A stretch of 64,000 nucleotides of DNA from Paraglaciecola sp. 20A4 (GCF_011378905.1 NZ_WTPY01000002.1:186001-250000), one strand, 5' to 3'; positions 9,211 through 19,787 are shown, numbered from the stretch's first letter. Numbers and translations are program-made. The notes: generated by a model not told the origin, from the letters alone.

Positions 9211-10590
9211 ATGCTTCAGTTGAATTCAGGCTCACCTTTTAACGCAAAGCAGCTTTATTTAGCCCTTTGGCGTTGGCATTTTTACGCTGGCCTGTTTGTT
9301 ATCCCATTTTTGCTGATGTTGACCTTAAGTGGCTTTGGAATGTTGATAGCTAAGCCCGTTGAAGCATTCTTTAATCCGACTTTTACCATGGTTGATGCTG
9401 GCGCTGAGTCATTATCTGCTGAAGCGCTGGTGAGTTCGGTAGAAGCGCGATATCCCCAGTTCGATGTAAAACTTTATATACCTAGCACAGTGGGTACTGA
9501 AGCGGCTAAATTTGTAATGGTATCCGGTGGCAGTGAAGGGCACGCGGGCCACCATAAACAAAGTTTGATGGTTTATGTGAACCCATTTACTGGTGCATTG
9601 CTAGGCGCCAAAGATCCGGCAGACTCATTTTATGCGTTACTAGAGACCTTTCACGGTTCATTATTTATAGGCGATATTGGTGACAACCTAATTGAAATTG
9701 CCTCTGGCTTGAGCGTGTTAATGATCATCAGTGGTTTATATCTCGCGTGGTCAAAGTCTAATAGCCCTAACAAAACATCGATCTTTACTTTAAAAAGTCG
9801 TGCGGGCTGGCGAAGACTGCATAGACTTATCGGATTTATTATCGCGTTACCCTTATTCTTATTTTTGCTGTCTGGATTGTCCTGGACCAATATTTGAGGC
9901 GGTGTCTTGGTGCAACCTTGGGGCTCACTGCCGGGTAAGGGTTTCGAGATTCCTAAAAAAGAAATAACTCATGATGCAATGAATGAGCATGGTGCGCATA
10001 AGGTGCCTTGGGCTTTAGAGCAGACACCCCTACCAGAATCGAGAGCCGCCGAGCAAACACTCGAGTTAAATTCTATCGTTGGCATTGCTAAGGAGGAGGG
10101 GTTAACACATTACCGTATACACTTTCCGAAGTCTGAACGTGGCGTGTGGACTATTTCGTCTACTACTATAGCCGGCGATATAACTAACCCTTTTGCTGAA
10201 CGTACCTTGCATATAGAGCCAAGTAGCGGTCAAATATTGGCAGACTTACCGTTTGCTGATTATCCGCTATTGGGCAAGGCGATGGGGGCATTCATCCCGT
10301 TACATCAAGGAGATTTAGGGTGGTGGAACTGGGGGATGAATGTATTCTTATTGTTTCTTATTCTGACTATGACCGTAAGTGGGCTGATGATGTGGCTTAA
10401 GCGCAGGCCTAATAATACCCGCGGGTTAGCCGCGCCCAATATGCCAAGCTCAGGCAATCAGGCGGTGCTTTTACTGATGTTTATGCTGTCTTTATGTTTT
10501 CCGCTTTCGGCACTTTTTATTGTCAGTGTGACGCTTTTCGATGTTCTTGTGGTATCGCGTTTAAGGCGCTTAACATCACGGATAAAGTAA
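9211..10590 (+). pseudogene. PepSY-associated TM protein interrupted by an in-frame TGA
   Basis: Two ORFs, 9211-9897 (228 aa) and 9907-10590, lie in the same reading frame and are separated only by a TGA at 9895-9897. Read through, they make one 459-residue protein. It has an N-terminal LWRWHFYAGLFVIPFLL membrane segment, PepSY domains, and further membrane segments including RLHRLIGFIIALPLFLFLLSGL before the stop and a final pair near the C-terminus. This is the layout of the PepSY_TM/PiuB family, linked to iron-siderophore reduction or uptake. The stop falls in SGLSWTNI-stop-GGVLVQPW, where homologues usually carry tryptophan, so TGG to TGA is the simplest explanation. A TonB receptor follows 335 bases later. 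It is either a recent pseudogene, a split gene or a sequencing error. Confidence 0.8.
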
Positions 10591-10925
10591 ATTAATTTCC
10601 AGTTCTGTTCAGGAAATATCAACTGAAAAAGTCGCTCTTATTTTTGTGTGAGTGCGCTGCTAAAAGGTTGCTATCTCTTAGAGGTGCAATGCCAACGACT
10701 TTTGCAATGCCACTCACCTATGTCTTACTTTAGGTCTTTATTACCTTTCTGATTCATCCAAAAAATGTAGATTAATCCTCTGTTATAACGGTATTTTTCG
10801 TTTGTTTTAGTCAATTTAAAGATAATTAGCAATATATCTCTCTTAAACAGTAGAAATGGCTGATTTTTTTTGACACATTACGTTGCGGTTATTAACAAAA
10901 TTACAACAACTATCTGGATGGACAC
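10591..10925. other. 335-bp intergenic region before a TonB receptor
   Basis: No ORF of note. A TTGACA box at 10870-10875 with a poor -10 region (TTATTAAC around 10889-10896) is the only promoter-like element I can point to for the downstream receptor. The region is AT-rich near the receptor start. I see no clear Fur box. Confidence 0.4.
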
Positions 10926-13322
10926 ATGTTTAAACGAAACACACACAAATTTCACCTAAGCACCTTGAGTGTTGCAGTGATGGGACTGCTTAGCACTAGT
11001 GCAATTGCACAGCAGTCAAACGCTGCTCAAGAAGAGGATGTGGAGCAAATCATAGTTACGGCGACTAAGCGCGCAGAATCAATAGGCGACATTCCGTTTT
11101 CAATCAATGCGCAGACACAAAAGGATTTCGAAAGAAGCGGAGCTAGCAATTTGGAAGATGTTGCTAGAAATGTCGCCAGTGTATCAATTCAAAACCTAGG
11201 ACCCGGGCAAAGCCAAGTATCGATGCGCGGTGTATCAGCTGGCCAAATCGTACGTGACCAACCCGGTGTAAAAGAGCAAGTGGGCGTTTATTTGGATGAA
11301 AGTGTTATTTCCCTTTCGCTGTTTACCCCTGATCTAGACTTATTTGATTTAAACCGCATAGAGACGCTGCGCGGTCCTCAAGGTACGCTGTTTGGTTCCG
11401 GTTCAATTGGTGGAACGCTACGTTATATCACCAATCAACCTGAACTAAACACGTTCGAGGGTAAATTTGAAGGGAATCTGAATTCTGTATCAGATGGCGG
11501 TGTTGGTGGCAATGTGAAAGGCATGATTAACCTTCCTATTTCAGATTCTGTTGCCATGCGTGCGGTTGTGTATCGCACTGAATATGCAGGTTTTATCGAT
11601 GCACACGGACCTGATAACACTTTTCGGGAAGATGTAAACGACGGTGATAGAACGGGTGGTAGAGTCGCGTTTGTTATCAGCCCTAATGACAAACTCACTA
11701 TCACCCCGCGGATCATATTCCAGGAGCTCGATATTAACGGCTTTAATAGGCAAGACGCTTTCAATATATTTGCCAATCCTTACACCACAACGTGGCCAGC
11801 AAAACAATTAAAAGAAAGAGAACAGTACTTATTCTTAGAAGAAGGCTTCTCTGACGATACACTTATCGCCGATTTAACGGCAGAGTATCGAGCGGACATT
11901 GCCGATTTTACCTTTGTTTACAGCTATACAGACCGAGATATTCTAGTGAGTCGCGACGCGAGCACGTTATCAGGCTCAGTAAGCGTAGATTTAGGCTTTC
12001 CTGATGCTGCAGTAACGCTTCCATCAAACCTATTAGATCGCACAGAAGTGGAGCAAGACACGTTCGAGCTTCGCGCAGCATCGAATGGTGATGATGCACT
12101 AGATTGGATAGTAGGTGCCTTTTATTCATCAACGGATAGAACGTACGATCAGTCTTTACCCACACCTGGTTATGATAGCTTTACCGATGCAACCTTAGGT
12201 GAAGGTACTTCTGCTGCCGTGGCTAATGGGTTTAACGCAGACTCACCCTATAACGCATTCTTACCCTATGATTTAAGCCAATTGGCGATTTTTGGTGAAG
12301 TTAATTATCAAGTAAACGATGATTTAAAACTGACAGCGGGCTCGCGTTTTTATGATTACGAAGAAGAACGTGAGTTTATTTCGGGCGGTTTATTTGCTAA
12401 TGGAGACAGACAAACTGACGGCACTGAGTCTGATGGTTTTACGTCACGGTTTCTTGGTCAATACAGCTTAAACGAAAACGTCAATATTAACGCTCAAGTT
12501 TCCCAAGGTTTCAGGCTTGGTGGCGTAAATGATCCGCTGAATAGAAGCTTATGTTCAGATCAAGATGAAGCTATTTTTGGCGCATTTCAAAACTATGAAG
12601 ACGAGCAGCTAACAAACTATGAATTAGGCGTTAAGTCTTCTGGTCGAGGCTGGAGTGCAAATGTTTCTGCTTTTTATAATGATATCGAAGATTTACAAGT
12701 AACGTTAGATGCGGGCTCTTGTTCTTCTCGTGTTTCATTCAATGTACCAGATGCTCACAGCCAAGGTATTGAATTTGAACTAACTCGCCAGTTCACCGAT
12801 CAATTATTCTTTTCCCTCTCTGGTAGTATTATAGAGGCAAGATTTGACTCAACCGTGGTTGATGGATCAGGTGCGGTTCTAGGGGGGGTAGAAGATGGTA
12901 ACCGTTTGGCGTCAGTGCCAGAAGAGAGCTTTGCGATTGCCCTTACCTATGATCTTCCACAGCCTATTTTCTCTTCCAATAGCAGCTATTTCCAAGGTTC
13001 TTATCAATACGTAGGTGATCGTATCACGCAACCTAGTGATCAAGTGGCTGGTGCAGGTGTATTTACCTCTGGGGTCGCGTTTGGGGGAGCAACAGGACTG
13101 GAAACAACCGAACTGGACTTGATGCTAGACGCCTACGGCACATTGAATCTAAGCTTTGGACTTGCATATGACGACTATGAAATTTTAATTTATGCAAACA
13201 ATGTGTTTGATGAAAATGCGCTATTGTCGTTGGATCGTGAGCGCGGTGGACGCGCAAGACTTGCCTTCACGACTAACCAACCAAGAACGATTGGTGCGAC
13301 ATTCCGTTACTTCTTTGAGTAA
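10926..13322 (+). CDS. TonB-dependent outer-membrane receptor
   Basis: 798 residues. The signal peptide (1-28) ends in STSAIAQ. A TonB-box-like segment EQIIVTATKR lies at about residues 39-48. The plug domain (about 50-165) contains the typical LRGPQGTLFGSGSIGGTLRY stretch, and a 22-strand-type barrel runs to a terminal aromatic residue (FRYFFE). The plug resembles receptors from Alteromonadales and sphingomonads whose ligands (carbohydrates, aromatic or siderophore compounds) are mostly unknown. The PepSY gene upstream suggests iron chelate uptake, but the two have separate spacing and no shared operon evidence. Confidence 0.9.
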   Translation: MFKRNTHKFHLSTLSVAVMGLLSTSAIAQQSNAAQEEDVEQIIVTATKRAESIGDIPFSINAQTQKDFERSGASNLEDVARNVASVSIQNLGPGQSQVSMRGVSAGQIVRDQPGVKEQVGVYLDESVISLSLFTPDLDLFDLNRIETLRGPQGTLFGSGSIGGTLRYITNQPELNTFEGKFEGNLNSVSDGGVGGNVKGMINLPISDSVAMRAVVYRTEYAGFIDAHGPDNTFREDVNDGDRTGGRVAFVISPNDKLTITPRIIFQELDINGFNRQDAFNIFANPYTTTWPAKQLKEREQYLFLEEGFSDDTLIADLTAEYRADIADFTFVYSYTDRDILVSRDASTLSGSVSVDLGFPDAAVTLPSNLLDRTEVEQDTFELRAASNGDDALDWIVGAFYSSTDRTYDQSLPTPGYDSFTDATLGEGTSAAVANGFNADSPYNAFLPYDLSQLAIFGEVNYQVNDDLKLTAGSRFYDYEEEREFISGGLFANGDRQTDGTESDGFTSRFLGQYSLNENVNINAQVSQGFRLGGVNDPLNRSLCSDQDEAIFGAFQNYEDEQLTNYELGVKSSGRGWSANVSAFYNDIEDLQVTLDAGSCSSRVSFNVPDAHSQGIEFELTRQFTDQLFFSLSGSIIEARFDSTVVDGSGAVLGGVEDGNRLASVPEESFAIALTYDLPQPIFSSNSSYFQGSYQYVGDRITQPSDQVAGAGVFTSGVAFGGATGLETTELDLMLDAYGTLNLSFGLAYDDYEILIYANNVFDENALLSLDRERGGRARLAFTTNQPRTIGATFRYFFE

Positions 13323-13357
13323 CATTAATTAATCACATACCCCGAGAAAATCGCTGA

Positions 13358-13389
13358 GTACCTGAACGTTGCAGTGGACGTTCAGGTAC
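13358..13389. repeat. perfect 12-bp inverted repeat
   Basis: GTACCTGAACGT at 13358-13369 pairs perfectly with ACGTTCAGGTAC at 13378-13389 across an 8-base loop, 36 bases past the receptor stop. No T-run follows, so it is not a standard intrinsic terminator. It may be a Rho-type RNA 3' end stabiliser or a protein site. Confidence 0.6.
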
Positions 13390-13496
13390 CCAGTTGCAAA
13401 TGAAATGTTGAACTGACATTTTTCTTTATGCGTAAAGCAAGGCTATTCGTTTAAGCTAGAAGGCGCGTATTAACGGTTTTTTAGCTGGCAATTGTC

Positions 13497-13646
13497 ATGA
13501 AAAAAATAAATTTACCCAGCAAAATATGCCCTGTTTGTCAGCGGCCATTTGCATGGCGCAAAAAATGGCACAAGGACTGGGACCAAGTAAAGTATTGTTC
13601 GAAGCGTTGTGCAGGGAATCGAAAGCAGCGCAATGAAAATGCGTAA
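13497..13646 (+). CDS. DUF2256 zinc-ribbon small protein
   Basis: A 49-residue protein starting [14 protein letters not shown]. It has a CPVC pair at residues 11-14 and a CSKRC pair at 34-38 with a basic, tryptophan-rich stretch between them ([13 protein letters not shown]). This is the DUF2256 family pattern, a small zinc-binding protein often encoded beside photolyase/cryptochrome genes. It ends 31 bases before the 3' end of the convergent 495-residue photolyase-family gene, which fits that association. The function is unknown. The conserved cysteines suggest a structural zinc and nucleic-acid or protein contact, which is inference. Confidence 0.85.
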   Translation: MKKINLPSKICPVCQRPFAWRKKWHKDWDQVKYCSKRCAGNRKQRNENA

Positions 13647-13677
13647 TCATTTAGGTCTTATTTTCATCATGTCAGGC

Positions 13678-15165
13678 TCAGCTTTTTCTAGGACGATTTG
13701 GCAGCGTGTGTTGCTTGAGGATCCGCTTACTTTCTTGTTGGACATCATCGCGTTTTTGAAACGCCCAAAGCGAGTCTCTCGCTCGCTTGGCTGTTTGTTC
13801 AAGATCAACGATAGGATGTGGATAAGTTTGCCCTAATATCACATCATACAACTGTGATTCCATGGGAGTTAGTAGCCATGGCGCATGGATTAATACGTCA
13901 GGTAGCTCTGCTATTTCAGGCACAAAGCGGCGAATAAATTCACCTTTTGGGTCTTTCTCTTGTGATTGTTTGACCGGGTTGTATAAGCGAATAAGGTGGG
14001 TGCCGGTTACCGATGCTTGCATCTGAAACTGCGGATAATGTATCCCTGGTTCAAAGTCTAAAAACAATTGTGCTAAGTGAGGTGCTCCTTCTCGCCAGTC
14101 GATATTTAAATGGTGACACAAAAAGCTTACTAGCATGGCTCGCATACGAAAATTAAGATAACCCGTTTGATGTAGGCAGCGTATCGAAGCATCCACGATT
14201 GGAATGCCTGTTTGACCGTTTTTCCATGCTTGTAAATTGAGGTCTTTGACCTCTCCTTGAGCGTATTCATATGCAAGGTAGGCTTTGTTTACGGGGCGAA
14301 ACTCCATCTCTGATTCACTTTCAAATGTTTGCATAAAATGGCAATGCCAATGCAGGCGCGCTCGAAATGCGCTGATTGCTCTTTGCCATCCGACTTTTTG
14401 CTTTTTCGAAGCGGTGAATTGGTAAGTTTGACGAGTACTTATGTTCCCCCACGCTAAATAGGGAGACAGTCTAGAGCAGGCGGTTCTGCTTTTGGTCGGG
14501 CTAGACAGGGAGTAGGCGTAAGCTTTGCCCCGCTCTTTTAGAAAATGGTGGAGGGTATACCAAGCTCGTTTTTCACCTCCAAGTTGAAATGCTGGGTCGC
14601 TCGTTTTGTACCCTTCTGGTATTACATTACTGTTATCTAGCATTTTGGATTTCTCTGAGGCTAACCAATTTACTTCATTCAGAGGCTGATCTGCACATGA
14701 CGCGTTCATGTGCGCGTGCCATTTTTGCTCCCAGTTTCGTCGATTAGTTACACCACGGATAACACCGCCGTGACTAAATTCATGCCAGCCTATACCTTCA
14801 GTATTCAATAATAGCGCGATAGCCTTGTCGCGCTTAAAAGTGCACGCAAGGCCGATTTCTTGGTGGCTATACACGCCAGCAATATGAAAATGCTCCATCA
14901 ATTGATGAAACGCATTTTGTGCTTCTTTATAGAACACGATAACCCGAGAGTGATAAGCGGCAAGTTGACTGTTCAGGTCTGCTATAGATTGCCAAATAAA
15001 CCGCCAATGGCGTATATCGTAGTGAGAGTCTGCTATGACTGATGGCTCAAAAACGTAAATCAATAGTACCGGCAGCCGATGTTGTGCGGCCGCGACTAAG
15101 GCTTGATGATCTCTTAAGCGTAGGTCTCGTTTAAGCCAAACGACATTAATCAGGGTTTTATCCAA
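13678..15165 (-). CDS. cryptochrome/photolyase-family flavoprotein
   Basis: 495 residues. The N-terminal Rossmann-type photolyase domain ([17 protein letters not shown], about 8-24) is followed by the all-helical FAD-binding domain: [12 protein letters not shown] (about 238-249) and [26 protein letters not shown] (about 320-345), a strong match to the FAD/DNA-binding core. It probably repairs UV pyrimidine dimers or acts as a blue-light receptor. It is not a DASH type. Its start overlaps the stop of the upstream DASH gene by eight bases, so the two form an operon. The DUF2256 gene is convergent at its 3' end, an association known for this subgroup. Confidence 0.87.
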   Translation of the reverse strand: MDKTLINVVWLKRDLRLRDHQALVAAAQHRLPVLLIYVFEPSVIADSHYDIRHWRFIWQSIADLNSQLAAYHSRVIVFYKEAQNAFHQLMEHFHIAGVYSHQEIGLACTFKRDKAIALLLNTEGIGWHEFSHGGVIRGVTNRRNWEQKWHAHMNASCADQPLNEVNWLASEKSKMLDNSNVIPEGYKTSDPAFQLGGEKRAWYTLHHFLKERGKAYAYSLSSPTKSRTACSRLSPYLAWGNISTRQTYQFTASKKQKVGWQRAISAFRARLHWHCHFMQTFESESEMEFRPVNKAYLAYEYAQGEVKDLNLQAWKNGQTGIPIVDASIRCLHQTGYLNFRMRAMLVSFLCHHLNIDWREGAPHLAQLFLDFEPGIHYPQFQMQASVTGTHLIRLYNPVKQSQEKDPKGEFIRRFVPEIAELPDVLIHAPWLLTPMESQLYDVILGQTYPHPIVDLEQTAKRARDSLWAFQKRDDVQQESKRILKQHTLPNRPRKS

Positions 15166-16495
15166 TTGGCCAATCTACCGCATCAGTTTGGTCAATAGGA
15201 TTAACGTTACTATCACCGCCCCATTGGCGAACGAATTCTCCGTTTGGATCATATTGCTCAGCCTGTTTAGCGAGATCGAATCGTCTATGGCCTCTGGGGT
15301 CTACTCCTACACCCGCTAGGTATTGCCAATTTCCCCAGTTTGATGCCACATCGAAGTCGATAAGTTGCTGCTCAAAGTAGGCTGCCCCGAAACGCCAATC
15401 AACGCCGAGCTCATTCACTAGGCAACTCGCGACCCACTGACGGCCTCGGTTTGACATAAAACCCGTCTGATTCAATTGCTTCATACACGCATTAACGATG
15501 GGATAAGGCGTGTGGCCTTGGCACCACATCGCGAACCGCTTGGCAATAAAGGTGGTTAGCGGGCGAGCTTCTTGCGTACCAGAAAATTGAAATAATTTTG
15601 ATTGGTATTTGACCAAATGCCATTGGAAATATTCACGCCATAGAAGCTCAAAATACAGCCAATAAGTGGAGTCGTTTTTTCCATGCTCTGATTCATAACG
15701 GGTCAGCTCAGAGAATACTTGCCTGACAGAAAGGCTTCCATTGGCGAGCCAAGGGGAAAGTTTGCTGGAATAGTCCCAACCATCGAGACCATTGCGTGTG
15801 AGTTTATATTCTTTGATGTTGTGACTGGTAAAAAGTGTGTATTCGAGTTGCCCTAACGCAGCGTCTTCCCCCCCTGTGAAGCCATGGTGTTTGACCATAT
15901 CTAGCTGATCGAGCTCCCGCACCGGTAACCATGCTAATTCAGGCGCCAGAGGCAAAGAGGTCGGTGATGGTAAGGCAGAGTCTACTTGTTGTTCTTCAAT
16001 GCGTTTTCTAAATGGAGTAAAGCTTGCGGGTAGGTATTCAACTTCAAAGGGCAGTGTATTAATGTGAAATAAGCATTGGGCGTTTTCCTGAATAAAATGA
16101 ATATCAGGATTACCCTGTTTTAATCTCTGCCATTGCTGACGTTCATATACGCCAGGGTGCATGCCTGAGGCGACTATATTGGGGGTATAGGTTTCTATTA
16201 ATGAACCAAGTACATCTAAGGTTTTACCATCGAGTACAAACAAACGTTGTCCACGTTTTTGCAAATTATGTTGCAAGGTTGTCAGACTTTGCTGCAGAAA
16301 AACCCAGCGTGTATCGCCCATATGTGCCGACTGAAAGTGGCTGCTCTTAAACCATCGAGGGTCTATTACAAATACACATAGAAGTTCGTCAACTTGTTCA
16401 CTAAGCGTCACAAGTGCAGGATTATCATGTAGGCGCAGGTCATGTCGAAACCAAAAAATCCCACGTTTTTTGTGTTCAGAAGCTAACTTTTTCAA
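15158..16495 (-). CDS. DASH-family cryptochrome
   Basis: 445 residues. The N-terminal stretch [16 protein letters not shown] (about 13-28) gives the photolyase domain. The C-terminal FAD-binding half has [28 protein letters not shown] and [26 protein letters not shown], the latter being the characteristic DASH signature. DASH proteins bind FAD and an antenna folate, and repair dimers in single-stranded or looped DNA. It is the first gene of a two-gene minus-strand operon with the second photolyase-family protein. There is a 142-base spacer between it and the amine cluster's last gene. Confidence 0.92.
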   Translation of the reverse strand: MKKLASEHKKRGIFWFRHDLRLHDNPALVTLSEQVDELLCVFVIDPRWFKSSHFQSAHMGDTRWVFLQQSLTTLQHNLQKRGQRLFVLDGKTLDVLGSLIETYTPNIVASGMHPGVYERQQWQRLKQGNPDIHFIQENAQCLFHINTLPFEVEYLPASFTPFRKRIEEQQVDSALPSPTSLPLAPELAWLPVRELDQLDMVKHHGFTGGEDAALGQLEYTLFTSHNIKEYKLTRNGLDGWDYSSKLSPWLANGSLSVRQVFSELTRYESEHGKNDSTYWLYFELLWREYFQWHLVKYQSKLFQFSGTQEARPLTTFIAKRFAMWCQGHTPYPIVNACMKQLNQTGFMSNRGRQWVASCLVNELGVDWRFGAAYFEQQLIDFDVASNWGNWQYLAGVGVDPRGHRRFDLAKQAEQYDPNGEFVRQWGGDSNVNPIDQTDAVDWPIG

Positions 16496-16583
16496 AAATG
16501 GGCACCCGTAAAAGTAATCATAGTAATTATTGATAAATACGCGTGTTCACAGGGATGGGATCAGCTTAGTCAAAGCAAGCAGA

Positions 16584-16612
16584 ATAAGCCGCCCATATTG
16601 ATATAGGGCGGC
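16584..16612 (-). terminator. candidate terminator at the end of the amine-oxidation operon
   Basis: GCCGCCC (16588-16594) pairs with GGGCGGC (16606-16612), with further A-T pairing inward. Read on the minus strand it follows the aldehyde dehydrogenase stop by 25 bases and is trailed by TTATTCT. The T-tract is modest. Confidence 0.55.
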
Positions 16613-16637
16613 GGCAGAACGTTTTATGTACGGGGTA

Positions 16638-18050
16638 TTAAAAAGTCTGTTTAGCCATATTAATGACGTGGACTTGGGTATATTCCAGTAACCCTTCTTG
16701 GGCGAATTCAACGCCTATGCCGGACTCTTTTGCGCCACCGAATGGCACTGTTGGGCCAAAGGCTAAATGTTGATTAATCCAGGTCGTGCCACACTCTAAA
16801 CGCTTAGCAACTTCATACGCCTTGTCCAAATCGTTAGACCACACCGAACCGCCTAATCCAAATACTGAGTTATTAGCACGCTCAACGACTTCGTCGATGG
16901 TTTTGTATTTGATGACCGGTAAAATGGGTCCGAAGGGCTCTTCGTCTACCACTTTGCAGCCATCGGTTATATCACGCACTATGGTGGGGCGCATAAAGAA
17001 ACCGGGTCCGCTTGGCAGCTCGCCGCCGGCGGCGATAACCCCGTTTTCTTTTGCATCAGCCAAGTATTCTTGTACTTTGAGGAATTGAGCTTTGTTTTGG
17101 ATAGGACCAAAAGTCACGCCTTCATTTAATCCATTACCTACAACCGCATTGTTCGCCAGCTCACAAAGTTCGCTCACGAGCGCATCGTAAATATCCTCAT
17201 GGACATATAAACGCTTGAGGGCGATACACACCTGGCCGCAATTCATAAACGCAGTGGCAAAAATGGCAGGGGCTATTTTTTTCGGATCGACATCGGGTAA
17301 CACGATGCCTGCATCATTGCCGCCTAATTCAAGGGTTAAGCGCTTGAGGGTTTCAGAGGCACTAGACATGATCTTTTTGCCCGTTGGGGTTGAACCAGTA
17401 AATGCGATTTTATTCACATCTGGATGGCCGCTAAGAATATGCCCTAAATCATTGTTATCAGTAATAATATTCACTACGCCTTTAGGGAATATTTGTTGAC
17501 AAATTTCAGCTAATTTCAGCACACATAAAGGGGTTGTGGCAGGGGGCTTTAATATAAAGGTGTTTCCCGCCAATACTGCAGGGGCCAGTTTAAAACTGCC
17601 AATCATTAATGGGAAGTTCCACGGCACTACACCGGCCACCACACCGAGGGGTTTACGGTGCAGTTCAATCTTAGCGGTTTCATCGTCTTGAAAGGTTTCA
17701 ATGGGTAACTCGCTTTGAGCAAAATAGCGAATAAAGGCACAACTGAACCCCACTTCAGCGGTAGATTCCGCTAGGGGCTTGCCCTGTTCTTGGGTGAGTA
17801 ATTCGGCAAACGCTTGGGTTTGCTCTTCTAAAGCATCCGCCAGTTTATTTAGGCAGTTTCTGCGCGTTTGCATATCAATCGTTTGCCAAAGTGGAAATGC
17901 AGCTTTGGCAGCCGCTATCGCTTGCTCAAATTGGTTTTCATCAGCGCATGTTATGCGCTGAAACACTTCTTCAGTGGCTGGATTAATGACTTCCAGTGGA
18001 CGGTTACCTTTTACTAGCTCGCCGTTTATCAGCATTGAAAATGATTGCAT
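16638..18050 (-). CDS. NAD(P)-dependent aldehyde dehydrogenase
   Basis: 470 residues of the ALDH superfamily. Oxyanion Asn N145 lies in PWNFP, the cofactor loop FTGSTPTGK at 217-225, general base E241 in LELGG, and catalytic C275 in NCGQVCIA. It oxidises an aldehyde to its carboxylate in the cytoplasm. As the last gene of the minus-strand cluster headed by the amine dehydrogenase, it likely handles the aldehyde made by that enzyme; this is inference from context, since sequence alone does not fix the substrate. The gap to the upstream acyl-CoA ligase is ten bases. Confidence 0.92.
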   Translation of the reverse strand: MQSFSMLINGELVKGNRPLEVINPATEEVFQRITCADENQFEQAIAAAKAAFPLWQTIDMQTRRNCLNKLADALEEQTQAFAELLTQEQGKPLAESTAEVGFSCAFIRYFAQSELPIETFQDDETAKIELHRKPLGVVAGVVPWNFPLMIGSFKLAPAVLAGNTFILKPPATTPLCVLKLAEICQQIFPKGVVNIITDNNDLGHILSGHPDVNKIAFTGSTPTGKKIMSSASETLKRLTLELGGNDAGIVLPDVDPKKIAPAIFATAFMNCGQVCIALKRLYVHEDIYDALVSELCELANNAVVGNGLNEGVTFGPIQNKAQFLKVQEYLADAKENGVIAAGGELPSGPGFFMRPTIVRDITDGCKVVDEEPFGPILPVIKYKTIDEVVERANNSVFGLGGSVWSNDLDKAYEVAKRLECGTTWINQHLAFGPTVPFGGAKESGIGVEFAQEGLLEYTQVHVINMAKQTF

Positions 18051-18060
18051 CTCTTATCCT

Positions 18061-19761
18061 CTATTTTGCAAGGGAAGGTGAAGAAGAAATCAGGGAGATT
18101 TCGAGCTCCATAACTTCACGCATTTTGAATTTCTGTACTTTGCCGGTCACCGTTAAGGGAAACGCCTCGACAAAACGGATATGTTTTGGAATTTTAAAGT
18201 GGGCAATTTGGTTCTTGCAGAAATCAGTAATTTCACTGGCACAAGCACTGCTACCCGGCTTGAGGCAGATCCACGCGCATACTTCTTCACCGTAATCAGT
18301 ATGGGCAATGCCAAACACTTGTATGTCTTGCACTGCTGGATGGGTATATAAAAACTCTTCTATTTCTTTAGGGTAAATATTCTCACCTCCGCGAATGATC
18401 ATGTCTTTACTGCGCCCGACTATGGTGACGTAGCCATCTTCATCCATGACGCCTATATCCCCAGAATGTAACCAACCACCGGGATCGATCGTTTCCGCGG
18501 TACGTACTGAATCGTTCCAATAACCGCGCATGACCGAATAGCCTCGGGTACACACTTCACCACGTTCACCTATGGGAATAACGCGATTCTGTTCATCGAT
18601 TAATTTTACTTCGATACGTGCCATCACCCGACCTACGGTTTCAACACGTTTCTCGATGGGATCTTCAGGTAATGTAAGGTGATTTAACGGGCTGAGCTCC
18701 GTCTGTCCATAGCCAATAAGTACGTGTTCCATATGCATTTCATTAATAACCCGCTTCATCACTTCCGCTGGGCATAAGGAACCGGCCATGATGCCGGTGC
18801 GTAAGCTTGACAAGTCAAACTCGTTGAATTGCGGATGATCCAACTCTGAAATAAACATAGTCGGCACCCCATGCAGTGCGGTGCAGCGTTCTTTCTCAAC
18901 CACTTGCAATGTGGATAACGGGTCAAACGCATCATTGGGATAGACCATGGTTGCCCCATGAGCCATGCAAGACAAGTTGCCTAGCACCATGCCGAAACAG
19001 TGGTACAACGGCACCGGAATACACACTTTGTCCTGTGGCGTCAGGCGCATGCCTTCCCCCGCTAAAAAGCCGTTATTCAAAATATTACAGTGGGTCAGAG
19101 TCGCGCCTTTGGGTTGGCCTGTGGTACCACTGGTGAATTGAATATTGATCGGATCGTCAGGCAGTAACTGGCTGGCGATAAGCTTCAGCTTTGCGTGATC
19201 CTCTGCTTTGCCCATATTGGTTACATCGGCATAATTGAGCATGCCAGGCACCACGCTGTCGCCCATCTTTATAATATTGCGTAAATGAGGAAAAGCGTCG
19301 CTTTGAATGTTACTCGGCGCACACTGCGCCAATTCAGGCAGCAATTCTTGCAGCATATCCGGGTAACAACTGCTTTTAAATTGCTCTGCACAGACAATGG
19401 CTTTGCACTCGACTTTGTTTAAGGCATATTCCAGCTCACGAAGGCGATAAGCGGGATTAATGCAAACCATGATCGCACCAATTTTAGCGGTGGCGAACTG
19501 GGTGACGGTCCATTCATAAGAATTCGGGCCCCAAATTCCGACGCGGTCGCCGGTAGTAACACCCAATGCCAGTAATCCCGTTGCTAAGGCATCTACTTTC
19601 TGCCGCAGCGTCGCGTAGGTCCAGCGAATATCTTGGTGCGCAACCACCAGAGCTTCGTTGTCTGCATGTGTGTGGCTGATAAAATCAAAATACTCGCCGA
19701 TGGTTTGATAAATCAGTTGTGAGTCGGCTTTACCACATATATAGCTTTGTTTAAGTGCCAT
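18061..19761 (-). CDS. acyl-CoA synthetase (AMP-forming)
   Basis: 566-residue ANL-superfamily ligase. The ATP-binding P-loop FTSGTTGQPKG is at 209-219, the adenylate motif GYGQTELS at about 355, the hinge motif with GRSKDMIIRGGENIYPKEIE at about 450, and the C-terminal catalytic lysine in GKVQKFK near 546. It activates a carboxylic acid as CoA thioester via an acyl-AMP. Overall it looks like medium/long-chain fatty or aryl acyl-CoA ligases. In this operon it is placed to activate the acid produced by the neighbouring aldehyde dehydrogenase (inference). It is 26 bases from the TonB receptor gene upstream. Confidence 0.9.
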   Translation of the reverse strand: MALKQSYICGKADSQLIYQTIGEYFDFISHTHADNEALVVAHQDIRWTYATLRQKVDALATGLLALGVTTGDRVGIWGPNSYEWTVTQFATAKIGAIMVCINPAYRLRELEYALNKVECKAIVCAEQFKSSCYPDMLQELLPELAQCAPSNIQSDAFPHLRNIIKMGDSVVPGMLNYADVTNMGKAEDHAKLKLIASQLLPDDPINIQFTSGTTGQPKGATLTHCNILNNGFLAGEGMRLTPQDKVCIPVPLYHCFGMVLGNLSCMAHGATMVYPNDAFDPLSTLQVVEKERCTALHGVPTMFISELDHPQFNEFDLSSLRTGIMAGSLCPAEVMKRVINEMHMEHVLIGYGQTELSPLNHLTLPEDPIEKRVETVGRVMARIEVKLIDEQNRVIPIGERGEVCTRGYSVMRGYWNDSVRTAETIDPGGWLHSGDIGVMDEDGYVTIVGRSKDMIIRGGENIYPKEIEEFLYTHPAVQDIQVFGIAHTDYGEEVCAWICLKPGSSACASEITDFCKNQIAHFKIPKHIRFVEAFPLTVTGKVQKFKMREVMELEISLISSSPSLAK

Positions 19762-19787
19762 AAAATTTTCCTAATGTATTCTGTTCT

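Noticed and set aside
9895-9897. TGA as a selenocysteine codon in the PepSY protein
   Set aside because: The position aligns with a conserved tryptophan rather than a redox cysteine, the family is not a known selenoprotein, and I see no convincing SECIS stem just after it.
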